Assembly (NCBI GenBank): GCA_964534765.1
Contig: CAZHRJ010000072.1
Location: forward strand, 1-15,508
Source: CAZHRJ01 sp964534765
GTDB taxonomy: Bacteria; Lindowbacteria; 2-12-FULL-62-27
DNA length: 15,508 nucleotides
Direction of reading: 5' to 3'
Of the stretch, positions 1 through 6,878 are shown in pieces. How positions within the stretch are numbered: position 1 is the first letter of the stretch; the number at the start of each line of letters is the position of its first letter. The notes beneath the pieces are model-generated. The model searched no databases. It was given only the letters and a program-made list of their open reading frames with translations, and had not been told where the DNA came from. Made by a program: the position numbers and the translations under genes.

Positions 1-83
1 GAGACGCCGGCACTTGGGGCGCCGGGGGCGCTGTCCCGGCCGGCGTCGGAGACGCGGGCGCAGCCCGCACTTGGGGCCGCGGA
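1..83. repeat. GC-rich double-hairpin (REP-like) repeat
   Basis: This leader before lpxB is built of repeated and self-complementary units. GCACTTGGGGC occurs at 10-20 and again at 67-77, each time preceded by GAGACGC-type sequence (1-7 and 51-55). Two perfect short hairpins adjoin: GCGTC-GGA-GACGC at 43-55 and GCGGGC-GCA-GCCCGC at 54-68. A near-identical core (GGCCGGCGTCGGAG[A/G]CGCG) occurs at 38-56 and at 3708-3726, beside the assembly gap. Paired stems, internal repetition and intergenic placement fit a dispersed REP-like element. Whether it is transcribed or acts as a terminator for an upstream gene cannot be told here. The left edge is cut by the window. Confidence 0.6.
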
Positions 84-107
84 GCGGCTGATCCGGCCGG
101 GCGGGTC

Positions 108-1253
108 ATGAAACGGATTTTTGTGTCCTCCGGGGAACTATCGAGCGAGCTGCATACCGAAATGATTCTCCAATCCTTCGGCCGCAGGTTCCCTGGCCGG
201 TTCCGGTTTTTCGGCCTGGGCGGGCGGATAGCGCAATCAGCCGGTCTTGAGTTGGTGGAGAACATCGTGGACCGCGCCGTGATCGGGTTTTCCGAGGCGG
301 TGCGAAACCTCGGATATTTTCGGCGATTGTTGAACCGGATAGACGCCGCGATGTCCGCGAAATCGATGGACGCGCTGCTCCTGGTCGACTATCCCGGCCT
401 CAATCTCCACATCGCCCGGCTGGCCGCCCGACACGGCCTGCCCGTCGTGTTCTACATCAGTCCGCAAGTCTGGGCCTGGCGCCGGGGCCGCGCCCGCGTG
501 TTGTCGCGGCGGATCAAAAAGATGCTGGTGATTTTTCCATTCGAGGCCCCCATCTACGAGGCGCTGGGCTGCCCGGTCGAATTCGTCGGCCATCCGTTCG
601 TCGACCGCGCCCGGCCGACAGAGGACCGGGCCGCCGCGCGGCGATCGATTGGCGTAAGCGAGCGGGACAAGATGGTGACGCTTCTTCCGGGTAGCCGCCG
701 GCAGGAGGTGGAGCGGCATTTTCCTGTGATGTGGGATGCTGTGAATCGCCTGGCCCGTCGACAGCCGATGACGGCGGTGGTGGCGGTCTCGCCGACTTTG
801 CCGGCGTCGATGTACCGGTACTGGATGAAGGAGACCGCGCCGGGTCTGAAAGTATTTTTGATCGAGGATGAAAAAAGCCGGCACAATCTGGTGGCCGCCG
901 CCGATCTGGCGCTGGTGACGACCGGGACAACCACGGTCGAAACGATGCTCCTCGGCACGCCCATGATCGCCGGATACCGCCTCTCGGCCCTGTCGTACTT
1001 TCTCGCGCGGTGGATCGTGAGGGTCAAGTACTGCGCGATGCCGAACATTCTGGCCGACCGGATGATCGTGCCGGAACTGATTCAGGACCGCTTTTCCGCG
1101 GCGCATCTTGCCGCGGAATCCGAGTCGATCCTCTCGGACGAATCCCGCGCCGCCGCCATCCGCGCGGATCTTCGCCGGACCGCCGGCCAACTCGGCCCTC
1201 CGGGCGCGGCGGACCGGGTGGCGGATTCGTGCGCCGCGGTGTTTGGATCATGA
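108..1253 (+). CDS. lpxB: Lipid-A-disaccharide synthase LpxB
   Basis: A GT19 glycosyltransferase that joins UDP-2,3-diacylglucosamine to lipid X, giving the tetra-acyl disaccharide of lipid A on the cytoplasmic face of the inner membrane. The 381-residue length is normal for the family. Family signatures visible in order are VDYPGLN (the conserved Asp region), YISPQVWAWRRGR, FPFEAPIYE, FVGHPFVD, LLPGSRRQEV (conserved Arg), TTGTTTVETMLLGTPM and the C-terminal NILADRMIVPELIQ. The N-terminal loop is unusual: residues 7-16 read SSGELSSELH where most homologues have a GE-x-SGD loop, so Gly and Asp are replaced by Ser and Glu. The ATG has no clear Shine-Dalgarno. The stop overlaps the msbA start as ATGA, implying translational coupling of lipid A synthesis and export. 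Confidence 0.95.
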   Translation: MKRIFVSSGELSSELHTEMILQSFGRRFPGRFRFFGLGGRIAQSAGLELVENIVDRAVIGFSEAVRNLGYFRRLLNRIDAAMSAKSMDALLLVDYPGLNLHIARLAARHGLPVVFYISPQVWAWRRGRARVLSRRIKKMLVIFPFEAPIYEALGCPVEFVGHPFVDRARPTEDRAAARRSIGVSERDKMVTLLPGSRRQEVERHFPVMWDAVNRLARRQPMTAVVAVSPTLPASMYRYWMKETAPGLKVFLIEDEKSRHNLVAAADLALVTTGTTTVETMLLGTPMIAGYRLSALSYFLARWIVRVKYCAMPNILADRMIVPELIQDRFSAAHLAAESESILSDESRAAAIRADLRRTAGQLGPPGAADRVADSCAAVFGS

Positions 1254-3019
1254 CCGGCCGGCGGATGATGTCGTATCTGGCGCCTTACCGCCGGACGATC
1301 GTGGTGGCGGTTGTCTGCATGTTTATTTATTCGATTTTCCATGCAGTCTCGATCCTGACGATCAAACCGGTTCTGGACAACATCTTCACGCCGGCTGCGG
1401 ATCTTTCCTTCAAAATCCCCTATCTGAATTACACGCTGGTCTTCGATGACCGGCTCCGACTCCTCCTGTATATCTGTGTCGGCATCGCGCTGGCCTATCT
1501 GATCAAGTCCTGCGCGGCGTTCGGCCAGGAATATCTCATGACCCTGGTCGGCATGCGGATCCTTCAGGATCTCAGAAACGAACTCTTCCGGAAATACACC
1601 CGTACGCCGCTCGAATTCCTCGAAGGCGAACGCGCCGGCCGACTCCTGTCGGTCAGCATCAACGACGTCGGGCTGGTCTACACGGCCCTGGTCCGCTTGG
1701 TCACCGACACGATTCTCCAGCCGCTGGTGATTCTGTTCCTGGTGCTCGTGTCGGTTTCGCTTGTTCCACCGACGCTGTCGATCGCGGCGTTTCTGGTATT
1801 GCCGTTTATCGGCGGGCTCATCGCCTATTTCGGCCGGAAGATGAAGCGGGCGACGCACAAGGCCCAGGGCAAGATCGCGGATCTCACGCAGGTTCTGCTG
1901 GAGAGGGTGGCGGGCATGAGGATCGTGCGGATTTTCGGCCAGGAGGACGCGGAGCGTGAGAGGTTTGGCCGCGAGGTGGATGGGTATTTCAAGTGGAGCA
2001 TGAAGCAGGCGAAGATATCAAGTCTGTCAGGGCCGATGATGGTGTTTCTAGGGGGTCTGGGCGCATCGTTGGCGATCTATTACGGCGGGTATCTGGTTCT
2101 CACGCAGGCCATGACCGCCGGATCGTTTGGGGCGTTCATCACCGCCGTGATTTCGATTTATCGGCCGATCAAAAATCTCACCACTCTCAATAACGTCTAC
2201 CAGCAGGGCAGCGCCGCCGCCGAACGAATCTTTGCGTTTCTGGACATGCCGGACGCGCCGGATGTGGACGCGGGCGCCGAGGCGGCATTCGAGCGGGATC
2301 TGACGTTTCATCAGGTGCATTTCAATTACAACGAAAATTCCGCACCGGTTCTGACCGACATCGACCTGACGATCAGAAAGGGCGAGCATGTCGCCTTTGT
2401 GGGCGTCAGCGGGATCGGCAAGTCGACCCTGCTGATGCTGATTCCGAAACTTCTGGAACCCACGCGCGGGCGGATTTGTCTGGACGGAGTTCCCATGTCG
2501 GACCTATCCTCCCGGTCGATCCGGCGGCTCATGGCGGCCGTGGTCCAGGAGGTCGTGCTCTTCAATGACTCCGTCTCCGCCAACATCCGATACGGCCGGC
2601 CGGAGGCGTCGCAGGCGGAGGTCGAGGAGGCGGCGCGGGCGGCGGACGCGCACGAGTTTATTCTGGCGCTTCCGGAAGCATACGAAACCGGCGTGGGCGA
2701 GCGGGGGTCGCGTTTGTCCGGCGGCCAGCGGCAGCGGGTGGCGATCGCGCGGGCTTTTTTGAAGAACGCGCCGATTCTGATTCTGGACGAAGCCACGTCG
2801 AGTCTCGATTCGGAATCGGAGCGGGAAGTCCAGAACGCGGTGGAAAGGCTGTCCCGTGGGAGGACCACGCTGGTCGTCGCCCATCGGCTGTCGACCATCC
2901 GACGCTGTGACCGGATTTATGTCATCCAGGAGGGCCGTATCGCCGACACGGGAACGCACGAGCATCTCATGTCCCGCTGTGAGTCCTATCGGACGGCCGT
3001 CTCTCTGCAATCGCTCTGA
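1250..3019 (+). CDS. msbA: MsbA-type lipid A export ABC transporter (permease-ATPase)
   Basis: A half-transporter of 589 residues, the usual size, with an N-terminal six-helix exporter domain (about residues 15-310) and a C-terminal ATPase. The nucleotide-binding set is complete: Walker A GVSGIGKST (385-393), Q-loop VVQEVVLF, signature LSGGQ (489-493), Walker B ILILDE (Asp513, Glu514) and H-loop His545 (VVAHRLST). The reading frame stays open upstream to 1010, but that extension lies inside lpxB. The ATG at 1250 gives a normal N-terminus (MTGRRMMSYLAPYRR) and a 4-nt overlap with lpxB. It is assigned as the lipid A flippase because of the lpxB neighbour; from sequence alone it could export another lipid or glycolipid. 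It would act as a homodimer in the inner membrane. Confidence 0.9.
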   Translation: MTGRRMMSYLAPYRRTIVVAVVCMFIYSIFHAVSILTIKPVLDNIFTPAADLSFKIPYLNYTLVFDDRLRLLLYICVGIALAYLIKSCAAFGQEYLMTLVGMRILQDLRNELFRKYTRTPLEFLEGERAGRLLSVSINDVGLVYTALVRLVTDTILQPLVILFLVLVSVSLVPPTLSIAAFLVLPFIGGLIAYFGRKMKRATHKAQGKIADLTQVLLERVAGMRIVRIFGQEDAERERFGREVDGYFKWSMKQAKISSLSGPMMVFLGGLGASLAIYYGGYLVLTQAMTAGSFGAFITAVISIYRPIKNLTTLNNVYQQGSAAAERIFAFLDMPDAPDVDAGAEAAFERDLTFHQVHFNYNENSAPVLTDIDLTIRKGEHVAFVGVSGIGKSTLLMLIPKLLEPTRGRICLDGVPMSDLSSRSIRRLMAAVVQEVVLFNDSVSANIRYGRPEASQAEVEEAARAADAHEFILALPEAYETGVGERGSRLSGGQRQRVAIARAFLKNAPILILDEATSSLDSESEREVQNAVERLSRGRTTLVVAHRLSTIRRCDRIYVIQEGRIADTGTHEHLMSRCESYRTAVSLQSL

Positions 3020-3053
3020 AAAACCTGCACGCCCTTCGCGTCGATCCGGCCGG

Positions 3054-3707
3054 ATGAAGACGACGCTGTTGCCGTGGCTCTGCGAGCGGCTGGGTCCGTG
3101 GATGATCGAAGGTCTCGGATCGAGTCTCTCCTGGGAAGTCCGCGGCGGGGAATACCTGGAATCGGTCCGGGATCGCGCTCACATTCTGGTGTTCTGGCAT
3201 GCGCGGGTTTTGTTCATGGCCTACTTTTTCCGTCATCGTGGATATCATGTGATCGCCTCGGAACATACCGACGCCGAACTCATCACGCGCGCGGTCGCGC
3301 CGATGGGGATCCGGTCACTTCGCGGATCGACTACCCGCGGCGCATCGAAGGTCCTCCTGGCCGCGGCCCGGTTGCTGCGATCAGGCGGGTCGGTCGGATT
3401 CACGCCGGATGGCCCGCGCGGTCCCCGCCATGTGTTTCAAGCGGGCGCGCTGGTCGCCGCTCGGCTTGGCCATTCGCCGATCCTTCCGGTGACGGCGTCT
3501 TCGGACCGGGCGTTTGTGTTTTCGAGCTGGGACCGGTTTGTTCTGCCGCGCGAGGGCGGCCGGGCTGTCGTCGAATTCTTCCCGCCGGTTCCGCCGCCGC
3601 ATCGTGGGGCCGATCTGGAAATCATTCGTCGGGATCTGGAGGAGTCCCTTGCCGGCGCAACCGACCGGCTTGACCGGGAGATGGGAATCGGAGTGAACGC
3701 CGGATGA
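3054..3707 (+). CDS. DUF374-family acyltransferase (lysophospholipid acyltransferase-like)
   Basis: A protein of 217 residues with the DUF374 pattern in order: WHAR (48-51), ASEHTDAELI (68-77), the RGSTTRG block (90-96), FTPDGPRGPR (116-125) and LPVTASSDR. The family is related to the PlsC/LpxL acyltransferases and is commonly encoded among lipid A and Kdo genes. A role in acylating or remodelling a lipid A precursor is therefore inferred, not shown. The ATG at 3054 is chosen because it lies 34 nt after the msbA stop; an open extension to 2856 overlaps the conserved end of msbA. No separate promoter is evident, so it is probably the third gene of the lpxB operon. The stop codon is followed at once by a repeat copy and the assembly gap. 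Confidence 0.85.
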   Translation: MKTTLLPWLCERLGPWMIEGLGSSLSWEVRGGEYLESVRDRAHILVFWHARVLFMAYFFRHRGYHVIASEHTDAELITRAVAPMGIRSLRGSTTRGASKVLLAAARLLRSGGSVGFTPDGPRGPRHVFQAGALVAARLGHSPILPVTASSDRAFVFSSWDRFVLPREGGRAVVEFFPPVPPPHRGADLEIIRRDLEESLAGATDRLDREMGIGVNAG

Positions 3708-3734
3708 GGCCGGCGTCGGAGGCGCGATTCCGGC
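3708..3734. repeat. Partial copy of the lpxB-upstream repeat, broken by the gap
   Basis: Nineteen bases from 3708 match 38-56 with one difference (GGCCGGCGTCGGAG[A/G]CGCG). After a few more bases the sequence enters the N run. The copy begins directly after the acyltransferase stop codon. It probably continues into the gap and may be what broke the assembly. Confidence 0.5.
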
Positions 3735-3744
3735 NNNNNNNNNN
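3735..3744. other. Assembly gap (10 Ns)
   Basis: Ten consecutive Ns. A round ten-base run is usually a scaffolding placeholder, so the true length is unknown. It lies between a repeat copy and the start of the next gene, so the 5' end and promoter of that gene cannot be judged. Confidence 0.97.
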
Positions 3745-3750
3745 CTCCTG

Positions 3751-5166
3751 GTGCTCCGGGCGGGGACGCACTCCATCCGATTCCGGCCGGCGCTGTCGGT
3801 TTTTCTCTGCGGAGTCTGTTTGACGATCCTGGTTCGAGCCGACGCGCCTGAAACCATCGACGAGCTTCTGCCGGTCTATTCGGCCATTTCCCTTCTGGAT
3901 CACGGGGATTTCGATTTGCCTCTTCTGGACACCTATCATTCCGCTTTCTACGTCTCGGCGCCCAACGGCCGATACTACCCGAAATTCGCCCCGGGCCAGG
4001 CGATTCTGCTATTGCCTTTCGCTGCCGCCGCCCGGCCGTTTCTTCCCGAGCATTCGACGCCGGAATCCCGGGGCCGGGTGTACCTGCAGGCGGCGCTCTG
4101 TTTTGGCCATGTGGCCATTCCGATCCTGGGAGTTCTGGCATTCGGATTCTGGACGCATCTGGGATACGGGTCTCGCCCAAGCGCCATATCGGCTCTGGCG
4201 CTCATGGTGTCCACGGAGCTGCTGCCCTACTCACGGAGCGTGTTCGGCGATGTGTCCTGCGCGGTTTTGTTTTTCGCGGCCTTCGCCGCCATCGGCTCCA
4301 TGGCCGATCGATCGAAGCTCGGGCCGATAGGGGCCGGATTGTGTCTGGGTCTGGCCGTTCTGGTTCGGCCGATCTCCGCCCTCTTCCTGGCGCCATTCGC
4401 GCTCTATTTTCTGCTGATCTGCAAACGATCCGGCGGGGGAATCTCAGGCCGCGCCGCTCAAGCCGGGCTGATCGTTTTTCCAATTATTCTGTGTGGTCTG
4501 GGGCTTCTCGCCTTCAACCGTCACGCCTACGGCGGCGCGTTATCGACCGGGTATGGGTCGGAGATGTTTCAGTTTGGCGTGTCGCTGGGCGAGGGTATCC
4601 CGCATTTATTGATCTCTCTTGAAAAGGGATTATTTCCCTATTCACCGGTCCTTCTGGGCATCCTATTTTTCTGGCCGCGATTTCACCGTCGGTGCCGGGC
4701 CGAATCGGTGTCCGCTCTGGCGCTCGCGGGGTTGTTCCTTCTCGTTTACGGCCGATGGCACGCGGTCAGTCCCGGTAACGAGCTGTCCTACGGCCAGCGA
4801 TTTTTATTGCCGATCGTGCCCTTCCTCGCTCTGGCCCTGCCGGAGGCCGTCGTGTGTTTTTCGGGCAAGTGGCAGCGGTGCCTGGGTGTAGGGGTTCTTG
4901 CCGGATCGTCCTTGATCCAGGTGGCCGGATGTCTTCAGCAGGGCGATCCTTACCGTCGGTGGGCATCACAGTTCGAATCCGTTCCCTTCGCCCCATGGGG
5001 CTATACGCAGTTGTCGATCGATCATCCCGCAGGGGTCGCGCTCTGGTGGGCGTCGAGGGGAATCTGGGCTTTCATCCTGGCCGCGGTACTGGCCATACTG
5101 GCTGCCGGTTTGGCGCATCTGGCGGCCACCCAAGCCGAAAACCCCCCAAAAGGGGCCGGGTATTGA
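3751..5166 (+). CDS. Multi-pass membrane protein, GT-C/GT39-like glycosyltransferase
   Basis: A very hydrophobic protein of 471 residues from a GTG. Its layout resembles polyisoprenyl-phosphate-dependent GT-C enzymes. A first membrane helix (about 13-30) is followed by a loop with an acidic pair, Asp37-Glu38, in TIDELLPVYS. Then come a GRYYPKFAPGQA loop and many further helices, with EKGLFPYSPVLL and SYGQRFLLPIVPFLAL near the end. These blocks recur in large families of uncharacterised membrane glycosyltransferases. Next to lpxB and msbA, a role in adding sugar to an envelope lipid is plausible, but the substrate is unknown. The frame stays open into the N gap, so the true start may be lost there. 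The last four residues (GAGY) and the stop codon lie inside the palindrome that starts at 5152. Confidence 0.65.
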   Translation: MLRAGTHSIRFRPALSVFLCGVCLTILVRADAPETIDELLPVYSAISLLDHGDFDLPLLDTYHSAFYVSAPNGRYYPKFAPGQAILLLPFAAAARPFLPEHSTPESRGRVYLQAALCFGHVAIPILGVLAFGFWTHLGYGSRPSAISALALMVSTELLPYSRSVFGDVSCAVLFFAAFAAIGSMADRSKLGPIGAGLCLGLAVLVRPISALFLAPFALYFLLICKRSGGGISGRAAQAGLIVFPIILCGLGLLAFNRHAYGGALSTGYGSEMFQFGVSLGEGIPHLLISLEKGLFPYSPVLLGILFFWPRFHRRCRAESVSALALAGLFLLVYGRWHAVSPGNELSYGQRFLLPIVPFLALALPEAVVCFSGKWQRCLGVGVLAGSSLIQVAGCLQQGDPYRRWASQFESVPFAPWGYTQLSIDHPAGVALWWASRGIWAFILAAVLAILAAGLAHLAATQAENPPKGAGY

Positions 5167-5223
5167 CATTATTGACATTTGAAATGTCAATAATGTCAAT
5201 ACCCGGCCCCATCCGGGGGTTTT
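5138..5223. repeat. 59-nt perfect palindrome with extended arms
   Basis: Positions 5152-5180 and 5182-5210 are exact reverse complements (29 bp) around a single G at 5181. The stem can be lengthened by pairing AAAACCCCC (5138-5146) with GGGGGTTTT (5215-5223) across a small internal loop. Each arm has GC-rich outer ends (GGGGCCGGG) and an inner tandem repeat, TTGACATTATTGACATTT. It overlaps the end of the membrane protein gene and supplies its TGA. It could be a small mobile repeat (MITE or REP-like), a bidirectional terminator or a protein-binding site. Sequence alone does not decide. Confidence 0.85.
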
Positions 5224-5238
5224 TGGGGGCGTTTGGAC

Positions 5239-5257
5239 ATCGGAGATTCCGATTTTT
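5239..5257 (+). terminator. Weak candidate intrinsic terminator
   Basis: ATCGGA (5239-5244), loop GAT, TCCGAT (5248-5253), running into five Ts (5253-5257). The stem is only 6 bp with half G/C, so it would be weak alone. Together with the strong palindrome just upstream it could separate the envelope operon from acpP. Confidence 0.3.
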
Positions 5258-5275
5258 GGAAGATGGCTTTTTTTC

Positions 5276-5304
5276 TTGACACTTTTTCGAGATCGTCGTA
5301 GATT
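5276..5304 (+). promoter_or_regulatory. Sigma-70-type promoter of acpP-fabF
   Basis: A perfect -35 TTGACA (5276-5281), a 17-nt spacer and -10 TAGATT (5299-5304, 4 of 6 consensus). The expected start of transcription near 5311 gives a leader of about 30 nt containing the acpP ribosome site AAGGAG. It lies after the palindrome, in the only sizeable gap before acpP. Confidence 0.65.
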
Positions 5305-5342
5305 CGGGGAGGAGAGGTTGGTGAATTGATGAAGGAGCTGGC

Positions 5343-5600
5343 ATGTTGAACCGGGAGGAGATTTTCCGGCGGGTCCAGGATATTGTGGTGGATCGCCTGA
5401 ACGTTAAAAAAGAGAAAATCACGCTGGATTCGACATTTCTGGATGATTTGGGCGCCGATTCGCTGGAATTGACAGAGCTGGTCCTGGCGGTGGAGGAGGA
5501 ATTCAGCTTGAAGATTCCCGACGAGCAGATCGAACAGCTGACCAGTGTCGGCAAGGTCGTGGTTTTCGTCGAATCCTGTCTCAGCGCTTCCGCCGGTTGA
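5343..5600 (+). CDS. acpP: Acyl carrier protein
   Basis: A small acidic protein of 85 residues that carries growing acyl chains on a 4'-phosphopantetheine arm. The attachment Ser40 sits in the family motif LGADSLE (36-42), followed by helix TELVLAVEEEF. The start is well supported: AAGGAG at 5332-5337 lies 5 nt before the ATG. It has its own promoter and lies 19 nt before fabF, so the two form a fatty acid synthesis pair. The tail KVVVFVESCLSASAG is slightly longer than in E. coli AcpP. Nothing suggests a specialised polyketide carrier, though with only fabF beside it that cannot be fully excluded. Confidence 0.95.
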   Translation: MLNREEIFRRVQDIVVDRLNVKKEKITLDSTFLDDLGADSLELTELVLAVEEEFSLKIPDEQIEQLTSVGKVVVFVESCLSASAG

Positions 5601-5619
5601 ATCGATTTCATTTTTTCCC

Positions 5620-6867
5620 ATGACCCGCAGGCGGGTCGTCGTCACGGGGATGGGAGTGGTAGCCCCGAACGGGATTGGTGTGCCCGCGTTCTGGTCGTCG
5701 CTCAAGGAGGGCAGAAGCGGGATCAAGCGGATCACGAGGCTGGATCCGTCGCCCTATCCGACACAGTTTGGCGGTGAAGTGAGCGATTTTGATCCGCTGA
5801 ATTACTTTGAGAAAACCCAAGCCCGGAAGATGGACCGATTTACCCAGTTCGCGCTGGCCGCCTGCACGGAGGCCGTGACACAGGCCAATCTGACGGGCGT
5901 GGATACGGCGACAGCGGAGGGGACGGGCGTTGTTGTCGGGTCAGGCATGGGCGGATTTTCGACCGTGGAGGAGCAGCACAAGCGGCTACTGGAGATGGGC
6001 CCGCGCCGGGTGAATCCATTTTTAATTCCGATGATGATCGTCAACATCGCGGCCGGCGAGATTGCCATCCGATTTGGATTCAAGGGTCCCAATACATCCA
6101 TGGTCTCCGCCTGCACTACGGGTAATCACTGCATCGGGTTCGGGCTGCGCACCATTCAGTGCGGCGACGCCGATCGGATGATCGTGGGCGCGAGCGAAGC
6201 GGGGATCACGCACATTTCGCTGGCCGGGTTTTCGATCATGAGAGCCCTGTCGACCCGCAACGACAATCCGGCCGCCGCCAGCCGCCCCTTTGACAAAGAC
6301 CGGGATGGATTTGTGCTGTCCGAGGGATCCGGCGTACTGGTGCTGGAGGATCTGGACTCGGCCCGGCGGCGCGGGGTTGAAATCCTCGCCGAGATCGTGG
6401 GCTATTCGGCCAACAGCGACGCGCATCACATCACCGCGCCCTGTCCCGACGGTGAAGGCGCCCGCGCCGTGATCCGCCGCGCTCTGCGGGACGCGGCTGT
6501 TGGGCCGGATCAAATCGATTACATCAATGCCCACGGCACATCCACGCAGCTCAACGACAAGGCTGAGACGCAGGCGATCAAGGCGGTTTTCGGCGATCAC
6601 GCGCGGCGGGTCAAAATCAGTTCGACCAAGTCCGTCCACGGGCATCTGTTGGGCGCGGGCGCGGCGGTGGAAGCGGTGGCGACGGTGCAGGCCATCCGGG
6701 ATGGGATCGTGCCGCCAACCATCAATTACACCACGCCCGACCCCGGCTGCGATCTCGATTACACCCCCAACACGGCGGTTGCCCATACCATCACTCTTGC
6801 CATATCCAACGCGTTCGGATTCGGCGGTCACAACGCCAGCGTCGTGTTCAAACAATTTTCAGGCTGA
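5620..6867 (+). CDS. fabF: 3-oxoacyl-[acyl-carrier-protein] synthase II
   Basis: The elongating beta-ketoacyl-ACP synthase, condensing malonyl-ACP with acyl-ACP in the cytoplasm. The 415 residues cover the full thiolase-fold enzyme. The catalytic triad is visible: Cys165 in VSACTTGNH, His305 in NAHGTSTQLND and His342 in KSVHGHLLGAG, with Lys337 before the last. The C-terminal GFGGHNAS loop is also present. Numbering is two higher than in E. coli FabF. KSVHGH has His where KSMTGH is more usual. The ATG at 5620 starts MTRRRVVVTGMGVV, a typical N-terminus; the open frame back to 5545 overlaps acpP and is not needed. No good Shine-Dalgarno precedes it, so translation may depend on coupling to acpP. 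Confidence 0.95.
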   Translation: MTRRRVVVTGMGVVAPNGIGVPAFWSSLKEGRSGIKRITRLDPSPYPTQFGGEVSDFDPLNYFEKTQARKMDRFTQFALAACTEAVTQANLTGVDTATAEGTGVVVGSGMGGFSTVEEQHKRLLEMGPRRVNPFLIPMMIVNIAAGEIAIRFGFKGPNTSMVSACTTGNHCIGFGLRTIQCGDADRMIVGASEAGITHISLAGFSIMRALSTRNDNPAAASRPFDKDRDGFVLSEGSGVLVLEDLDSARRRGVEILAEIVGYSANSDAHHITAPCPDGEGARAVIRRALRDAAVGPDQIDYINAHGTSTQLNDKAETQAIKAVFGDHARRVKISSTKSVHGHLLGAGAAVEAVATVQAIRDGIVPPTINYTTPDPGCDLDYTPNTAVAHTITLAISNAFGFGGHNASVVFKQFSG

Positions 6868-6878
6868 CGTCAAGAAAT

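Noticed and set aside
237..1190. 317-codon open frame on the minus strand
   Set aside because: Antisense to lpxB; Arg/His/Gly-rich composition typical of a GC-rich shadow and no domain signs.
4971..4980. GTTCGAATCC resembling a tRNA T-loop
   Set aside because: Lies in the coding frame of the membrane protein; no acceptor stem or other tRNA arms around it.
5196..5735. Minus-strand frame opposite acpP ending GAGY
   Set aside because: Its ending only mirrors the palindrome; acpP on the plus strand is certain.
6022..6855. 277-codon open frame on the minus strand
   Set aside because: Antisense to the fully motif-supported fabF, with no recognisable features.
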